Source: Leifsonia xyli (GTDB taxonomy: Bacteria > Actinomycetota > Actinomycetes > Actinomycetales > Microbacteriaceae). From it: a stretch of DNA of 64,000 nt. Below are positions 16,178 to 23,727 of this stretch, piece after piece (within the stretch, counting starts at the first letter, position 1; each line of letters opens with the position of its first letter). The DNA is taken from contig QFQR01000001.1 in the NCBI GenBank assembly GCA_003243275.1, positions 620,001 to 684,000 on the forward strand, written 5' to 3'. The notes under the pieces were generated by a model. That model did no database searches. It was not told the origin of the DNA and worked only from the letters and a program-made list of their open reading frames with translations. The position numbers and the translations under genes are program-made.

Positions 16178-16247
16178 CGACGGATCGCAGGGAGACACCC
16201 GCGGATGGCGCGGTTTCGGCCGGCGGGCACCGGCGCCCGCGCCGACC

Positions 16248-17849
16248 TCAGTTGCGCAGCGTGAAGGCGAGCAGCTCGGGAGCGCGCGCGTCGAAGCTGC
16301 GAGCACCACCGCGGATCCCGACCACGAGCATGATCCCCCCGGCGAGCACACCGACCGCGAGCGACAGCCAGTCCCACCATCCGCCGACCGCCCACCACAG
16401 CACGGCGAGCGCGAGCGGCGGCACGGCGACCAGCAGCACGAGCAGCACCGACATGCCCTGCGCGACCCCGCCCTGGCTGGTGGCCACCTGCGGGGCCTGC
16501 CAGGCCGGGTCGCCCGGCCGGGGTGCGGCGTAGGGGAATCGGGCCGAATAGAGGCTGCCGACCCCGATTCCGCCGAGCAGCAGCGCCACGCACACGCCCG
16601 TGAGGGGCGCCGCGACGCGCGGATCGCCGTTCGCCCAGACCGTGAGCGGGATGCCGATCACCAGCAGCGCGACACCCCACAGCAGCACCGGGATCGCACG
16701 CCCACCGCGGTCGTCGACGCCCCGGGTCTGCGCCGCGACATGCTGCCACACCGCGGTGTTGTCGTAGGCGATGTCGTTGTGGATCGTCGACCAGCCGAGC
16801 AGGAAGGTCATCAGCGGCAGCGGCACGAGCACCGCGATCGCGAACGGCACGCCGCCGACCCAGAGGGCCAGCAGCACCACGATGAGCACGAGGGGCAGCA
16901 CCCCGTACACGGCGCGGTAGCGCGGATCCCGCAGCCAGTAGGTCACGGATCGTGCCGCGACCGCGCCGACCGGGGTCGCCGGGAAGCGCGCGAACCATCC
17001 GGGAACCCGCTCACGACGCGGGCTCGGCTGGCGCCGGGTGGGACGCAGCTGGAAGCCCACGAACGCGAACCACACGACGAGCAGCACGACCACCAGCAGC
17101 GCCGACACCCCGAGCGTGCGCCAGGCCGCGTCGGCATCGCCGACGCTCGTCGAGGCGTAGCCGGGTGCGGCCCACAGCATCCCGAACGGCGTCTGCGCGA
17201 GCACCTCGGGCACCCGTCGGAAGAAGCCGTTGAACGGCACCGCCATCCGCAGGAGCTCCCCCAGCTGCGGGATGCGCGGCGTCAACACCACGAGCACGAT
17301 CGCGGCGCCGAGCAGCAGCACGATGACCGAGAAGAAGTCGACCCAGGCGGCCGTGCGCGGACGGCTGCGCAGCAGCATCCCGAGCTGTCGCGCGAGCCGG
17401 ACGGTGAGCAGCGACTGCAGGAACAGCAACGGTGCCGCGGCCCAGGCCACCTGCCGCGAGCTCTCGTCGGACCACGCCGCGACGGGTGCGAATGCGACGG
17501 GGGCGAGCAGGATGCCGGGGCCGATGATCGCGAAGGCGAGGAAGGTGATGCCCACCGCGACCGACGAGATCGGGTAGCCGAGGAACGCGCGCGGCAACAG
17601 CACAGGACGACGGACGACCATCACGGGGATGAGGAGCGCCGCGATCGAGAGCCAGGCGCCGACCGTCGTCGTCGCACGGGCGACGAAGACGTCGTCGAAC
17701 TGGCTCACCCAGCGGGCCCCGATCCAGAAGACGATCACACCCGCGACGCCGACGAGCAGCCCGACGACGATGGCGACCACCTGCGGCCAGGGCCTGCGGA
17801 AGCCGTTGGCGAGGATGCGCAGCCTCAGTCGGAGAAGTTCTGCAACCAC
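16248..17849 (-). CDS. ABC transporter membrane protein (multi-span exporter)
   Basis: A 533-residue integral membrane protein with about 12 hydrophobic segments and few charged loops. It starts at GTG 17849, inside the last codons of the ATPase gene (25-bp overlap), with an AAGGG site upstream; the longer open frame is the ATPase gene in another frame. A central cytoplasmic loop holds RPTRRQPSPRRERVPGWFARFP. Its partner is the preceding ATP-binding protein. The family looks like the large ABC-2-type permeases of Actinobacteria. Substrate unknown; an export or membrane-protection role is most likely. Confidence 0.8.
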   Translation of the reverse strand: MVAELLRLRLRILANGFRRPWPQVVAIVVGLLVGVAGVIVFWIGARWVSQFDDVFVARATTTVGAWLSIAALLIPVMVVRRPVLLPRAFLGYPISSVAVGITFLAFAIIGPGILLAPVAFAPVAAWSDESSRQVAWAAAPLLFLQSLLTVRLARQLGMLLRSRPRTAAWVDFFSVIVLLLGAAIVLVVLTPRIPQLGELLRMAVPFNGFFRRVPEVLAQTPFGMLWAAPGYASTSVGDADAAWRTLGVSALLVVVLLVVWFAFVGFQLRPTRRQPSPRRERVPGWFARFPATPVGAVAARSVTYWLRDPRYRAVYGVLPLVLIVVLLALWVGGVPFAIAVLVPLPLMTFLLGWSTIHNDIAYDNTAVWQHVAAQTRGVDDRGGRAIPVLLWGVALLVIGIPLTVWANGDPRVAAPLTGVCVALLLGGIGVGSLYSARFPYAAPRPGDPAWQAPQVATSQGGVAQGMSVLLVLLVAVPPLALAVLWWAVGGWWDWLSLAVGVLAGGIMLVVGIRGGARSFDARAPELLAFTLRN

Positions 17850-18949
17850 TCCATGCCCTTCACTGCCGCCTCGCCGCCGGCCAGCTCGACGAAACGCTGC
17901 TCGAGGCTGCGCCCGTCGAGCACCGTCGCGAGGGGTCCCTCGGCGAGCACCGCACCGTCGACGATGATCGCGACGCCGTCGCAGACCCGCTCGGTGAGCT
18001 CCATGCTGTGGCTGGACAGGATGACGGTGCCGCCCGCCGCGACGAAGCGCTTCAGCACCTCGATCACGACCGCGGTCGACACCGGGTCGACCGACTCGAA
18101 CGGCTCGTCGAGCACGAGCAGGCGCGGGGCGTGGATCATCGCCGCCGCGATCGCGATCTTCTTCGTCATGCCCGCCGAGTAGTCGGAGACCAGCCGATGC
18201 AGCGAGTGCTCGAGCCCGAAGGCCGCCGACAGGTCGGCGGAACGCTGGGCGATGGTGGCACGGTCGACGCCGCGGAGCGCGCCCGCGTGGTAGAGGAACT
18301 CGGCACCCGTGAGCCGGTCGAAGAGCCGCAGACGGTCGGGCAGCACCCCGATCTTGCGTTTGGCGAGCGCCGCGTTGTGCCACACGTCGAGGCCGAAGAC
18401 CCGCACGGTGCCGCCGTCGGGACGCAGCAGCCCGGTGATCATCGAGAGCGTCGTGGTCTTGCCCGCCCCGTTGGGTCCGACGATGCCGTAGAAGGATCCG
18501 GCGTCGACCTCGAGGTCGATTCCGTCGACGGCGGCCGCATCGCCGAAGTACTTCGTCAAGCCGTGGACGGAGAGCGCCACCTCGACGGCGACGGGGCTCG
18601 CGGCGGGCGAGGCCGGCGCGGTGGCGCGCACCGGACGACGCTTGCTGCGGGGCTGCTTCGCGGAGGGCTTCGCCTCGGAGGGCTTCGGCTCGGCGGGCTT
18701 CGTCTCGACGGGCTTCGTCTCGACGGGTTCCTCGACAGCGGCCTCGACAGCGACCTCGTCGACGGCCTCGTCAGCAACCGCCTCGGGCAGGGTGTCGGCG
18801 TCGGCGACCACCGAGTCGTCGGGGCGCGGGGGGTCGACGAGCGCCGCTCCCGAGCGGGCACGGGATGCCGCGGATGCCGAACCACGACGCGCCGAAGAAC
18901 CGGACGGACGCCGGGACGAGGTGGTGGGGGAAGTGGGCTTGGACTCCAC
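17825..18949 (-). CDS. ABC transporter ATP-binding protein with long charged N-terminal extension
   Basis: A 374-residue protein. The ATPase domain occupies about residues 122-350: Walker A GPNGAGKTTT, signature YSAGMTKK (a degenerate LSGGQ), Walker B LLVLDEPF and the switch SSHSM. The first 115 residues are unusual: Ser/Arg-rich, then acidic, then imperfect repeats of PVETKP/PAEPKPSEAKP and a basic KQPRSKRRPVRA stretch. Such an extension is absent from standard transporters and may be a tether or regulatory tail. It is the first gene of a two-gene operon with the membrane protein and probably powers export. Confidence 0.88.
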   Translation of the reverse strand: MESKPTSPTTSSRRPSGSSARRGSASAASRARSGAALVDPPRPDDSVVADADTLPEAVADEAVDEVAVEAAVEEPVETKPVETKPAEPKPSEAKPSAKQPRSKRRPVRATAPASPAASPVAVEVALSVHGLTKYFGDAAAVDGIDLEVDAGSFYGIVGPNGAGKTTTLSMITGLLRPDGGTVRVFGLDVWHNAALAKRKIGVLPDRLRLFDRLTGAEFLYHAGALRGVDRATIAQRSADLSAAFGLEHSLHRLVSDYSAGMTKKIAIAAAMIHAPRLLVLDEPFESVDPVSTAVVIEVLKRFVAAGGTVILSSHSMELTERVCDGVAIIVDGAVLAEGPLATVLDGRSLEQRFVELAGGEAAVKGMEWLQNFSD

Positions 18950-19063
18950 CGGTTCACCGTATCAACATGCGCGAGCGGCGTTCGATGCCGCGGGCGGGAT
19001 TCATCCTCAGGTATGACACGCGCTCGCACCGCAACCCGCGGCGATATCACGAAAGGAGAACGA

Positions 19064-19081
19064 ACGGTGAACTCACCGTGA
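19064..19081 (+). promoter_or_regulatory. Minimal leader ORF (VNSP) within a small palindrome
   Basis: A strong AAAGGAG site (19052-19058) stands 8 nt before GTG, which is followed by only AAC, TCA, CCG and TGA. The codons lie inside a 7-bp inverted repeat (ACGGTGA/TCACCGT, 2-nt spacer). It may be a regulatory mini-ORF or the chance end of a decayed gene. Confidence 0.3.
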
Positions 19082-19122
19082 CTTCTCGATGTCCGTCGCT
19101 AAACTCACAGGAGCACGACGGC

Positions 19123-19218
19123 GTGTCCCTATATCGACGCGCGGGTGAACTCTTGACGAACTCAACCTCGACGACCTCAACGCCCGCACCTCAGACCACA
19201 CCGAGGAGACCTCCGTGA
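19123..19218 (+). CDS. Possible 31-residue leader peptide before the nucleotidyltransferase
   Basis: A GTG start with AGGAG nine bases upstream opens a 31-codon frame that begins SLYRRAGELL, is rich in Thr, Ser and Pro afterwards, and ends with a TGA overlapping the next gene's GTG by 4 bp (GTGA). That overlap is the usual sign of translational coupling in this genome. A TAAACT box at 19100-19105 could be the -10 of the promoter. The composition of the peptide is not typical of a folded protein. It could be chance; the next gene has its own good GAGGAG site. Confidence 0.3.
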   Translation: MSLYRRAGELLTNSTSTTSTPAPQTTPRRPP

Positions 19219-19907
19219 CCACCCAGATCGTGATCCTTGCCGCAGGCATGGGCAGCCGCCTGGGCCGTTCGCTGCCCAAGCCGCTCACCGAGCTCGGCGA
19301 CGGCCGCACCATCATGCGGCAGCAGTTCGACAACATCCACCAGGCGTTCGGCCGTGACGTGAAGGTCACCATCGTCGTCGGCTACAAGCTCGAGCACATC
19401 ATCGAAGCCTTCCCGCACGCCGATTTCGTCTACAACGAGGCGTACGACCAGACCAACACCTCCAAGAGCCTGCTGCGCGCCCTGCAGGCCACCAAAGACG
19501 CCCCCGTGCTCTGGATGAACGGTGACGTCGTCTTCGACCCCGAGGCGCTCGTGCGCGCCGGCGACCTCGTCGCCCGAGACCGCAGCTTCGTCACGGTCAA
19601 CACCTCGAAGGTGTCGGACGAAGAGGTCAAGTACACGATCGACGAGACCGGGCACATCCGCGAGCTGTCGAAGACGGTGCGGGGCGGTCTCGGCGAGGCG
19701 GTCGGCATCAACTTCGTCTCGAGCCGCGACAAGGCAGCCCTGGTGCGCCAGCTGCAGCGCGTCGACGCGCAGGACTACTTCGAGCGCGGCATCGAGCTCG
19801 CGATCGAGCACGACGAGGTGCGCTTCGCGCCGGTCGACATCAGCGACCTGTACGCGGTCGAGATCGACTTCGCCGAAGACCTCGAGCGCGCGAACGCCTT
19901 CGTCTGA
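19215..19907 (+). CDS. LicC-like sugar/choline-phosphate nucleotidyltransferase
   Basis: A 230-residue protein of the NTP-transferase fold. The nucleotide-binding loop VILAAGMGSRLGRSLPKPL, the basic Lys of LPKPL and the metal-site Asp in LWMNGDVVFDP are clear. The stretch FVYNEAYDQTNTSKSLLRAL resembles the FNDKYxxxNNxYSL region of LicC-type phosphocholine cytidylyltransferases. It should activate a phosphorylated small molecule (choline, glycerol or sugar phosphate) with CTP or another NTP for decoration of a cell-wall polymer. It stands before a TagG/TagH-like exporter. The substrate is not determinable by reading. Confidence 0.75.
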   Translation: MTTQIVILAAGMGSRLGRSLPKPLTELGDGRTIMRQQFDNIHQAFGRDVKVTIVVGYKLEHIIEAFPHADFVYNEAYDQTNTSKSLLRALQATKDAPVLWMNGDVVFDPEALVRAGDLVARDRSFVTVNTSKVSDEEVKYTIDETGHIRELSKTVRGGLGEAVGINFVSSRDKAALVRQLQRVDAQDYFERGIELAIEHDEVRFAPVDISDLYAVEIDFAEDLERANAFV

Positions 19908-19980
19908 GCACCCGCGCCCGATATCGGGACGCGTCCGCGTCTCGGGCGCTCCTCGGGGCCATCGGCATGAGAGCACCGAC

Positions 19981-19992
19981 TAGATTGTTCCG
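19981..19992 (+). promoter_or_regulatory. Leaderless -10 box for the ABC exporter operon
   Basis: TAGATT at 19981-19986, six bases, then GTG at 19993. The exporter operon therefore seems to have its own promoter apart from the nucleotidyltransferase gene. Confidence 0.6.
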
Positions 19993-20814
19993 GTGACCTC
20001 CGCCGCGCTCGCCCGACGCGACTGGTCGCCGTTCACCCGGTACCGGCGCTCGTTGTGGCTGCTGACCACACGCGACCTCAAGGTGCGCTACTCGACGTCG
20101 TTCCTCGGCTACTTCTGGTCGATCCTCGACCCGCTCGCGATGAGCGCGATCTACTGGTTCGTCTTCACCCAGGTCTTCAATCGGGGGGTCGGGCACGAAC
20201 CGTACCTCGTCTTCCTGCTCTGCGCCCTCCTTCCCTGGATGTGGTTCACGGGCGCGGTGAACGACTGCACGCGCGCCTTCACACGCGAGGCGAAACTCAT
20301 CCGTTCCACGACGATCCCGCACACCATCTGGGTGACGCGGCTGGTGCTCTCCAAAGGCATCGAGTTCGTGGCGAGCATCCCGGTGATCGCGCTCTTCGCG
20401 GTGATCAGCCTGTTCACCCCCACGCCCGCGCAGTTGAACTGGGATGCGCTCTGGGTGCTGCTGGCGATCGTGCTGCAGGCGGTACTCACGGTCGGAGTCG
20501 GACTGATCGTCGCGCCGCTCGTGGTGTTCTTCCGCGACCTCGAGCGCGCCGTGAAGCTCGTGCTGCGCTTCGCGTTCTACGCCTCGCCAATCATCTACGG
20601 CATCCGCGATCTTCCGACGACGCCGATCAACTTCCACTTCTGGGGCGCCTTCAACCCGCTCACCGGCATCTTCTCGCTCTACCGCGCCGCGTTCTTCCCC
20701 GACGAGCTCGACTGGTTCGCGGTGGGGGTGTCGGCCGCCATCTCGATCGGGATCCTGCTGCTCGGTCTCGCGGTCTTCCACCGCACGATCCGCACCGTGC
20801 TGAAGGAGATCTGA
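19993..20814 (+). CDS. ABC-2 permease for polysaccharide/teichoic acid export (TagG/Wzm-like)
   Basis: A 273-residue membrane protein with six predicted helices. The N-terminal amphipathic segment SLWLLTTRDLKVRYSTSFLGYFWSI is typical for this family (LVxRDLKxRYRxSxLGxxW), as is the C-terminal NPLTGIFSLYRAAFFP region. With the following ATPase it exports a completed undecaprenyl-linked glycan or teichoic acid across the membrane. The two genes overlap by 1 bp (TGATG). The neighbours suggest that the cargo may contain a nonulosonic acid. Confidence 0.88.
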   Translation: MTSAALARRDWSPFTRYRRSLWLLTTRDLKVRYSTSFLGYFWSILDPLAMSAIYWFVFTQVFNRGVGHEPYLVFLLCALLPWMWFTGAVNDCTRAFTREAKLIRSTTIPHTIWVTRLVLSKGIEFVASIPVIALFAVISLFTPTPAQLNWDALWVLLAIVLQAVLTVGVGLIVAPLVVFFRDLERAVKLVLRFAFYASPIIYGIRDLPTTPINFHFWGAFNPLTGIFSLYRAAFFPDELDWFAVGVSAAISIGILLLGLAVFHRTIRTVLKEI

Positions 20815-21566
20815 TGGCGACCGACTCCGCGGATGAGGTGGTCATCTCGGTGCGCGGCGCCGGCATCCGGTTCAAACGCAACCGTTCCTCGCGCCGCTCC
20901 TTCAAAGACCTGTTCGCCGCGCGCGACCGCCGCACCCGCCCCGGCGAGTTCTGGGCGCTGCGCGGCGTCGACTTCGAGGTGCGCGCCGGCGAGGCGATCG
21001 GGGTGGTGGGCCGGAACGGCCAGGGCAAGTCGACGCTCCTGAAGCTCGTGGCCGAGGTGGTGTATCCCGATGAGGGCGCCGTGGAGGTTCGCGGGGGTGT
21101 CGCTCCGCTCATCGAGATCACGGGCGGCTTCGTCAACGACCTCTCGGTGCGCGACAACGTGTACCTGACGGCCGGACTGCACGGCATGACCAAACGCGAG
21201 ATCGATGCCCGCTTCGACGAGATCATCGAGTTCGCCGAGATCGCCGAGTTCGTCGACACCCCCTACAAGCACCTCTCGAGCGGGATGAAGGTGCGCATCG
21301 CCTTCGCCGTGATCTCGCGGCTGGAGGAGCCGATCATCCTGGTCGACGAGGTGCTCGCGGTGGGCGACAAAGCGTTTCGGGAGAAGTGCTACACGCGCAT
21401 CGAGGAACTGCTCGCGGGCGGGCGCACCCTGTTCTTCGTCTCGCACAGCGAACGCGACCTGCTGCGGTTCTGCCGGCGCGGCCTCTACCTCGACAAGGGG
21501 ACGCTCGTGCTCGACGCCGGCATCCAGGAGGTCGTCGACCGCTACAACGCCGACTACGGCGTCTGA
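20814..21566 (+). CDS. ABC ATPase for polysaccharide/teichoic acid export (TagH/Wzt-like)
   Basis: A 250-residue protein with Walker A GRNGQGKST, signature LSSGMKVRIAFA (the SSGMK variant is typical for TagH/KpsT-type ATPases), Walker B IILVDEVLAVGD, and switch VSHS. The N-terminal segment FKRNRSSRRSFKDLF before the first strand is also usual for the group. There is no C-terminal carbohydrate-binding domain, so export probably does not depend on a terminal sugar mark. It ends 13 bp inside the end of the converging glycosyltransferase gene. Confidence 0.9.
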   Translation: MATDSADEVVISVRGAGIRFKRNRSSRRSFKDLFAARDRRTRPGEFWALRGVDFEVRAGEAIGVVGRNGQGKSTLLKLVAEVVYPDEGAVEVRGGVAPLIEITGGFVNDLSVRDNVYLTAGLHGMTKREIDARFDEIIEFAEIAEFVDTPYKHLSSGMKVRIAFAVISRLEEPIILVDEVLAVGDKAFREKCYTRIEELLAGGRTLFFVSHSERDLLRFCRRGLYLDKGTLVLDAGIQEVVDRYNADYGV

Positions 21567-22858
21567 TCGCGGGCGGCCTGAACCGGCGTCCGGGTCGGCG
21601 TCCGGAGCAGCGACGTGACACGGCGCAGCACGCGCGCACCGAACCGCAGCGGATGACCGATCACGTCGAGCGCGAGACCCCGCACCCCGCCGTCGTGTCC
21701 AGGGAAGGCGAGCCGACGCTGCCAGGCCCGGCGGAGAGCGCCACCCCGCACGGGCAGTTCGGCGCGCGCAGGCAGCCCGCCTGAGCGGCGCGCCGCCACA
21801 AGCTCCCGCAGGCGCGGCACCAGCTCGTCGTCGGTGTGCGGGTGGAAATAGGCGTCGTCGAGCCAGCCGGGGTCGGGATGCCGGAACGCGCGGCCGACCA
21901 CGGCATCCTCCCCGGCGAACAGGCCGCTGCCCTCGAAGACCGGGTTGATGAGGCGGTCGTCGATGCCGAAGGTGTCGAGCGCGATCACCGGAATGCCCCG
22001 CGCGATGGCCTCGATGATCGCCGTCGAGCTCACCGTGACGAGCCCCTCCGCGGTGTCGAGGGCTGTCGACATGGCGACACTCGACACGACCAGGTTGGGC
22101 GGCACGGCCCGCCCCGCTCGGGCGGCCTCCGCCGCGACGAGTTCCGGGATCGGGTGCTCCTCGTCGTGGGTCTGCCGCTCCCCCGCGGCGGCGCGCACCT
22201 TCACGACGACGCGGCGGTCGGGGCGTGCCTCTGCCGCGGCCAGCAGCATCCGGGCCACCCGGCGACGGTCGTCCACGGCGAGCGGCACGATCGACTGCAC
22301 GGCGAACACGAGGTCGGTTCCGGTGGGTGTGCGTGGCTCGGGGATGCCGCGTGCCGCAAACGGGAGACTCGCGAGCGCGAGCCGCGGATGCCATCCGTTC
22401 CGCGCCGCGAGCGCGCCGAACTCGCGCACCTCGCGTCGCGCGTGCAGCACGAAGAGGTCGGCCTGCGCCCGGAAGAACAGCGCCTTGCGGGTCGCGGGGA
22501 TCGAGATGCCGGGCATCCCGCTCACGAACACCGGCCGCGGGGTGATCGCGGAGAGCTCGCGCAGCACCGTGCGTGCCTGCGGGCCCCTGGTCGCGACGAG
22601 CACGGCGTCCGGGGCTGCCTCGGCGACCCGCGCGGCGAGCGCGCCGACCGCGACGACGGCGACGGCATCCGGATCGAACCCCGTGCCGCGGAGTGCCGCC
22701 GCCCGCTGCTCCGCGCTCGGCAGGGCGGGCGTCTCGACGAGAAGGAGCGCACCCGTGACCTCCGCGGACGCACTCGCGAGCGTCGCGGCCGCCCACTTGA
22801 GGTACGAGTCGCTGTCGGCGACCGCGAGGACGCGGAGCGCCGCGCCGCCGGCGCTCAG
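21554..22858 (-). CDS. Putative glycosyltransferase (DUF6716-like), last gene of the nonulosonate operon; probable CTG start
   Basis: The frame encodes about 434 residues. No ATG, GTG or TTG is available until 22603, but the sequence upstream in frame is clearly protein-like: ALRVLAVADSDSYLKWAAATL opens a Rossmann-type domain. A CTG at 22858 would overlap the neuB-like stop by 4 bp (CTGA), exactly as the other genes of this operon overlap (ATGA). I therefore propose CTG as the start. The C-terminal half (VTVSSTAIIEAIARGIPVIALDTFGI) resembles the nucleotide-sugar-binding part of GT-B enzymes. Likely role: sugar transfer in the nonulosonate polymer. If GTG at 22603 were used, 85 residues would be lost. 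Confidence 0.65.
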   Translation of the reverse strand: MSAGGAALRVLAVADSDSYLKWAAATLASASAEVTGALLLVETPALPSAEQRAAALRGTGFDPDAVAVVAVGALAARVAEAAPDAVLVATRGPQARTVLRELSAITPRPVFVSGMPGISIPATRKALFFRAQADLFVLHARREVREFGALAARNGWHPRLALASLPFAARGIPEPRTPTGTDLVFAVQSIVPLAVDDRRRVARMLLAAAEARPDRRVVVKVRAAAGERQTHDEEHPIPELVAAEAARAGRAVPPNLVVSSVAMSTALDTAEGLVTVSSTAIIEAIARGIPVIALDTFGIDDRLINPVFEGSGLFAGEDAVVGRAFRHPDPGWLDDAYFHPHTDDELVPRLRELVAARRSGGLPARAELPVRGGALRRAWQRRLAFPGHDGGVRGLALDVIGHPLRFGARVLRRVTSLLRTPTRTPVQAARDQTP

Positions 22859-23727
22859 ACGGTCACCCGACGCAGCTTCTCCATGGGCGCGATCTCGCCG
22901 GGGAACACGCGCTTGACGCCGTCACCGAGGGCGTCGCCGATGATGCGGATGTCGCGCACCAGGTGCTCGAGGCCGGTCGGTTCGAGCGAGGCCGCGTGGT
23001 CGGAGCCCCACATGGTGCGGTCGAGCGTGATGTGCCGCTCGACGGCGACCGCGCCGAGCGCGACCGCCGCGAGCGAGATCTGCAGACCCCGCTCGTGACC
23101 CGAGTATCCGACCGGAACCCCCGCGTAGCGCGCCTGCAGCGTCTGGATGGCGCGCAGGTTCGCCTCCTCGGGCGGCAGCGGGTAGGTGGAGGTCGCGTGC
23201 AGCACCACGAGCTTCTCGGTGCCGAGGATGTCGATCGCCGCGTCGATCTGCTCGAGCGTCGACATGCCGGTGGAGAGGATGACGGGCTTGCCGGTGGCGG
23301 CGAGCGCGCGCAGCATGTCGTGGTCGGTGACGGATGCCGACGCCACCTTGTGCGCGACGACGCCGAGCTCCTCCAGGAACTCGACCGCAGGCACATCCCA
23401 CGGGGATGCGAACCAGTCGAGTCCGCGCATGGTCGCGTGGTCGCCGATCTCGATGTACTGCTCGCGGTCGAACTCGACGCGGTAGCGGTACTCGAGGTAG
23501 CTCATCTCGCCCCACGGGGTCTCCCGGCGCACCTCGCGCATGTGCTCGGGGGTGGAGATCTCGGGGGTGCGCTTCTGGAACTTCACCGCCTGGGCGCCTG
23601 CATCCGCCGCGACGTCGATGAGCTGCTTCGCGAGCTCGACCGAACCGTTGTGGTTGAGTCCGATCTCGGCGATGACGTAGACGGGCTCGTCCACGCCGAT
23701 GCGGTGGGATCCGATGGTGACGCTCAT
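22855..23727 (-). CDS. N-acetylneuraminate synthase-like enzyme (NeuB family)
   Basis: A 290-residue TIM-barrel protein. Motifs: YVIAEIGLNHNGSVELAKQLI, AVKFQKRTPE, FASPWDVPAVEFLEE, KVASASVTDHDML, ILSTGMST, and GYSGHERGLQISLAAVALGA with the HxxG metal/PEP region, all typical of NeuB/SpsE. It should condense phosphoenolpyruvate with a hexose (or its 6-phosphate) to a nonulosonic acid. It ends at residue 290 and so lacks the C-terminal SAF (antifreeze-like) domain that NeuB of Neisseria and E. coli use to complete the active site. It overlaps both neighbours by 4 bp. Confidence 0.85.
   Translation of the reverse strand: MSVTIGSHRIGVDEPVYVIAEIGLNHNGSVELAKQLIDVAADAGAQAVKFQKRTPEISTPEHMREVRRETPWGEMSYLEYRYRVEFDREQYIEIGDHATMRGLDWFASPWDVPAVEFLEELGVVAHKVASASVTDHDMLRALAATGKPVILSTGMSTLEQIDAAIDILGTEKLVVLHATSTYPLPPEEANLRAIQTLQARYAGVPVGYSGHERGLQISLAAVALGAVAVERHITLDRTMWGSDHAASLEPTGLEHLVRDIRIIGDALGDGVKRVFPGEIAPMEKLRRVTV

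Noticed and set aside
16248..18383. 711-residue single protein fused to the ABC permease
   Set aside because: The N-terminal 178 codons are the ATPase gene in another frame; GTG at 17849 with a good ribosome site gives a normal permease.
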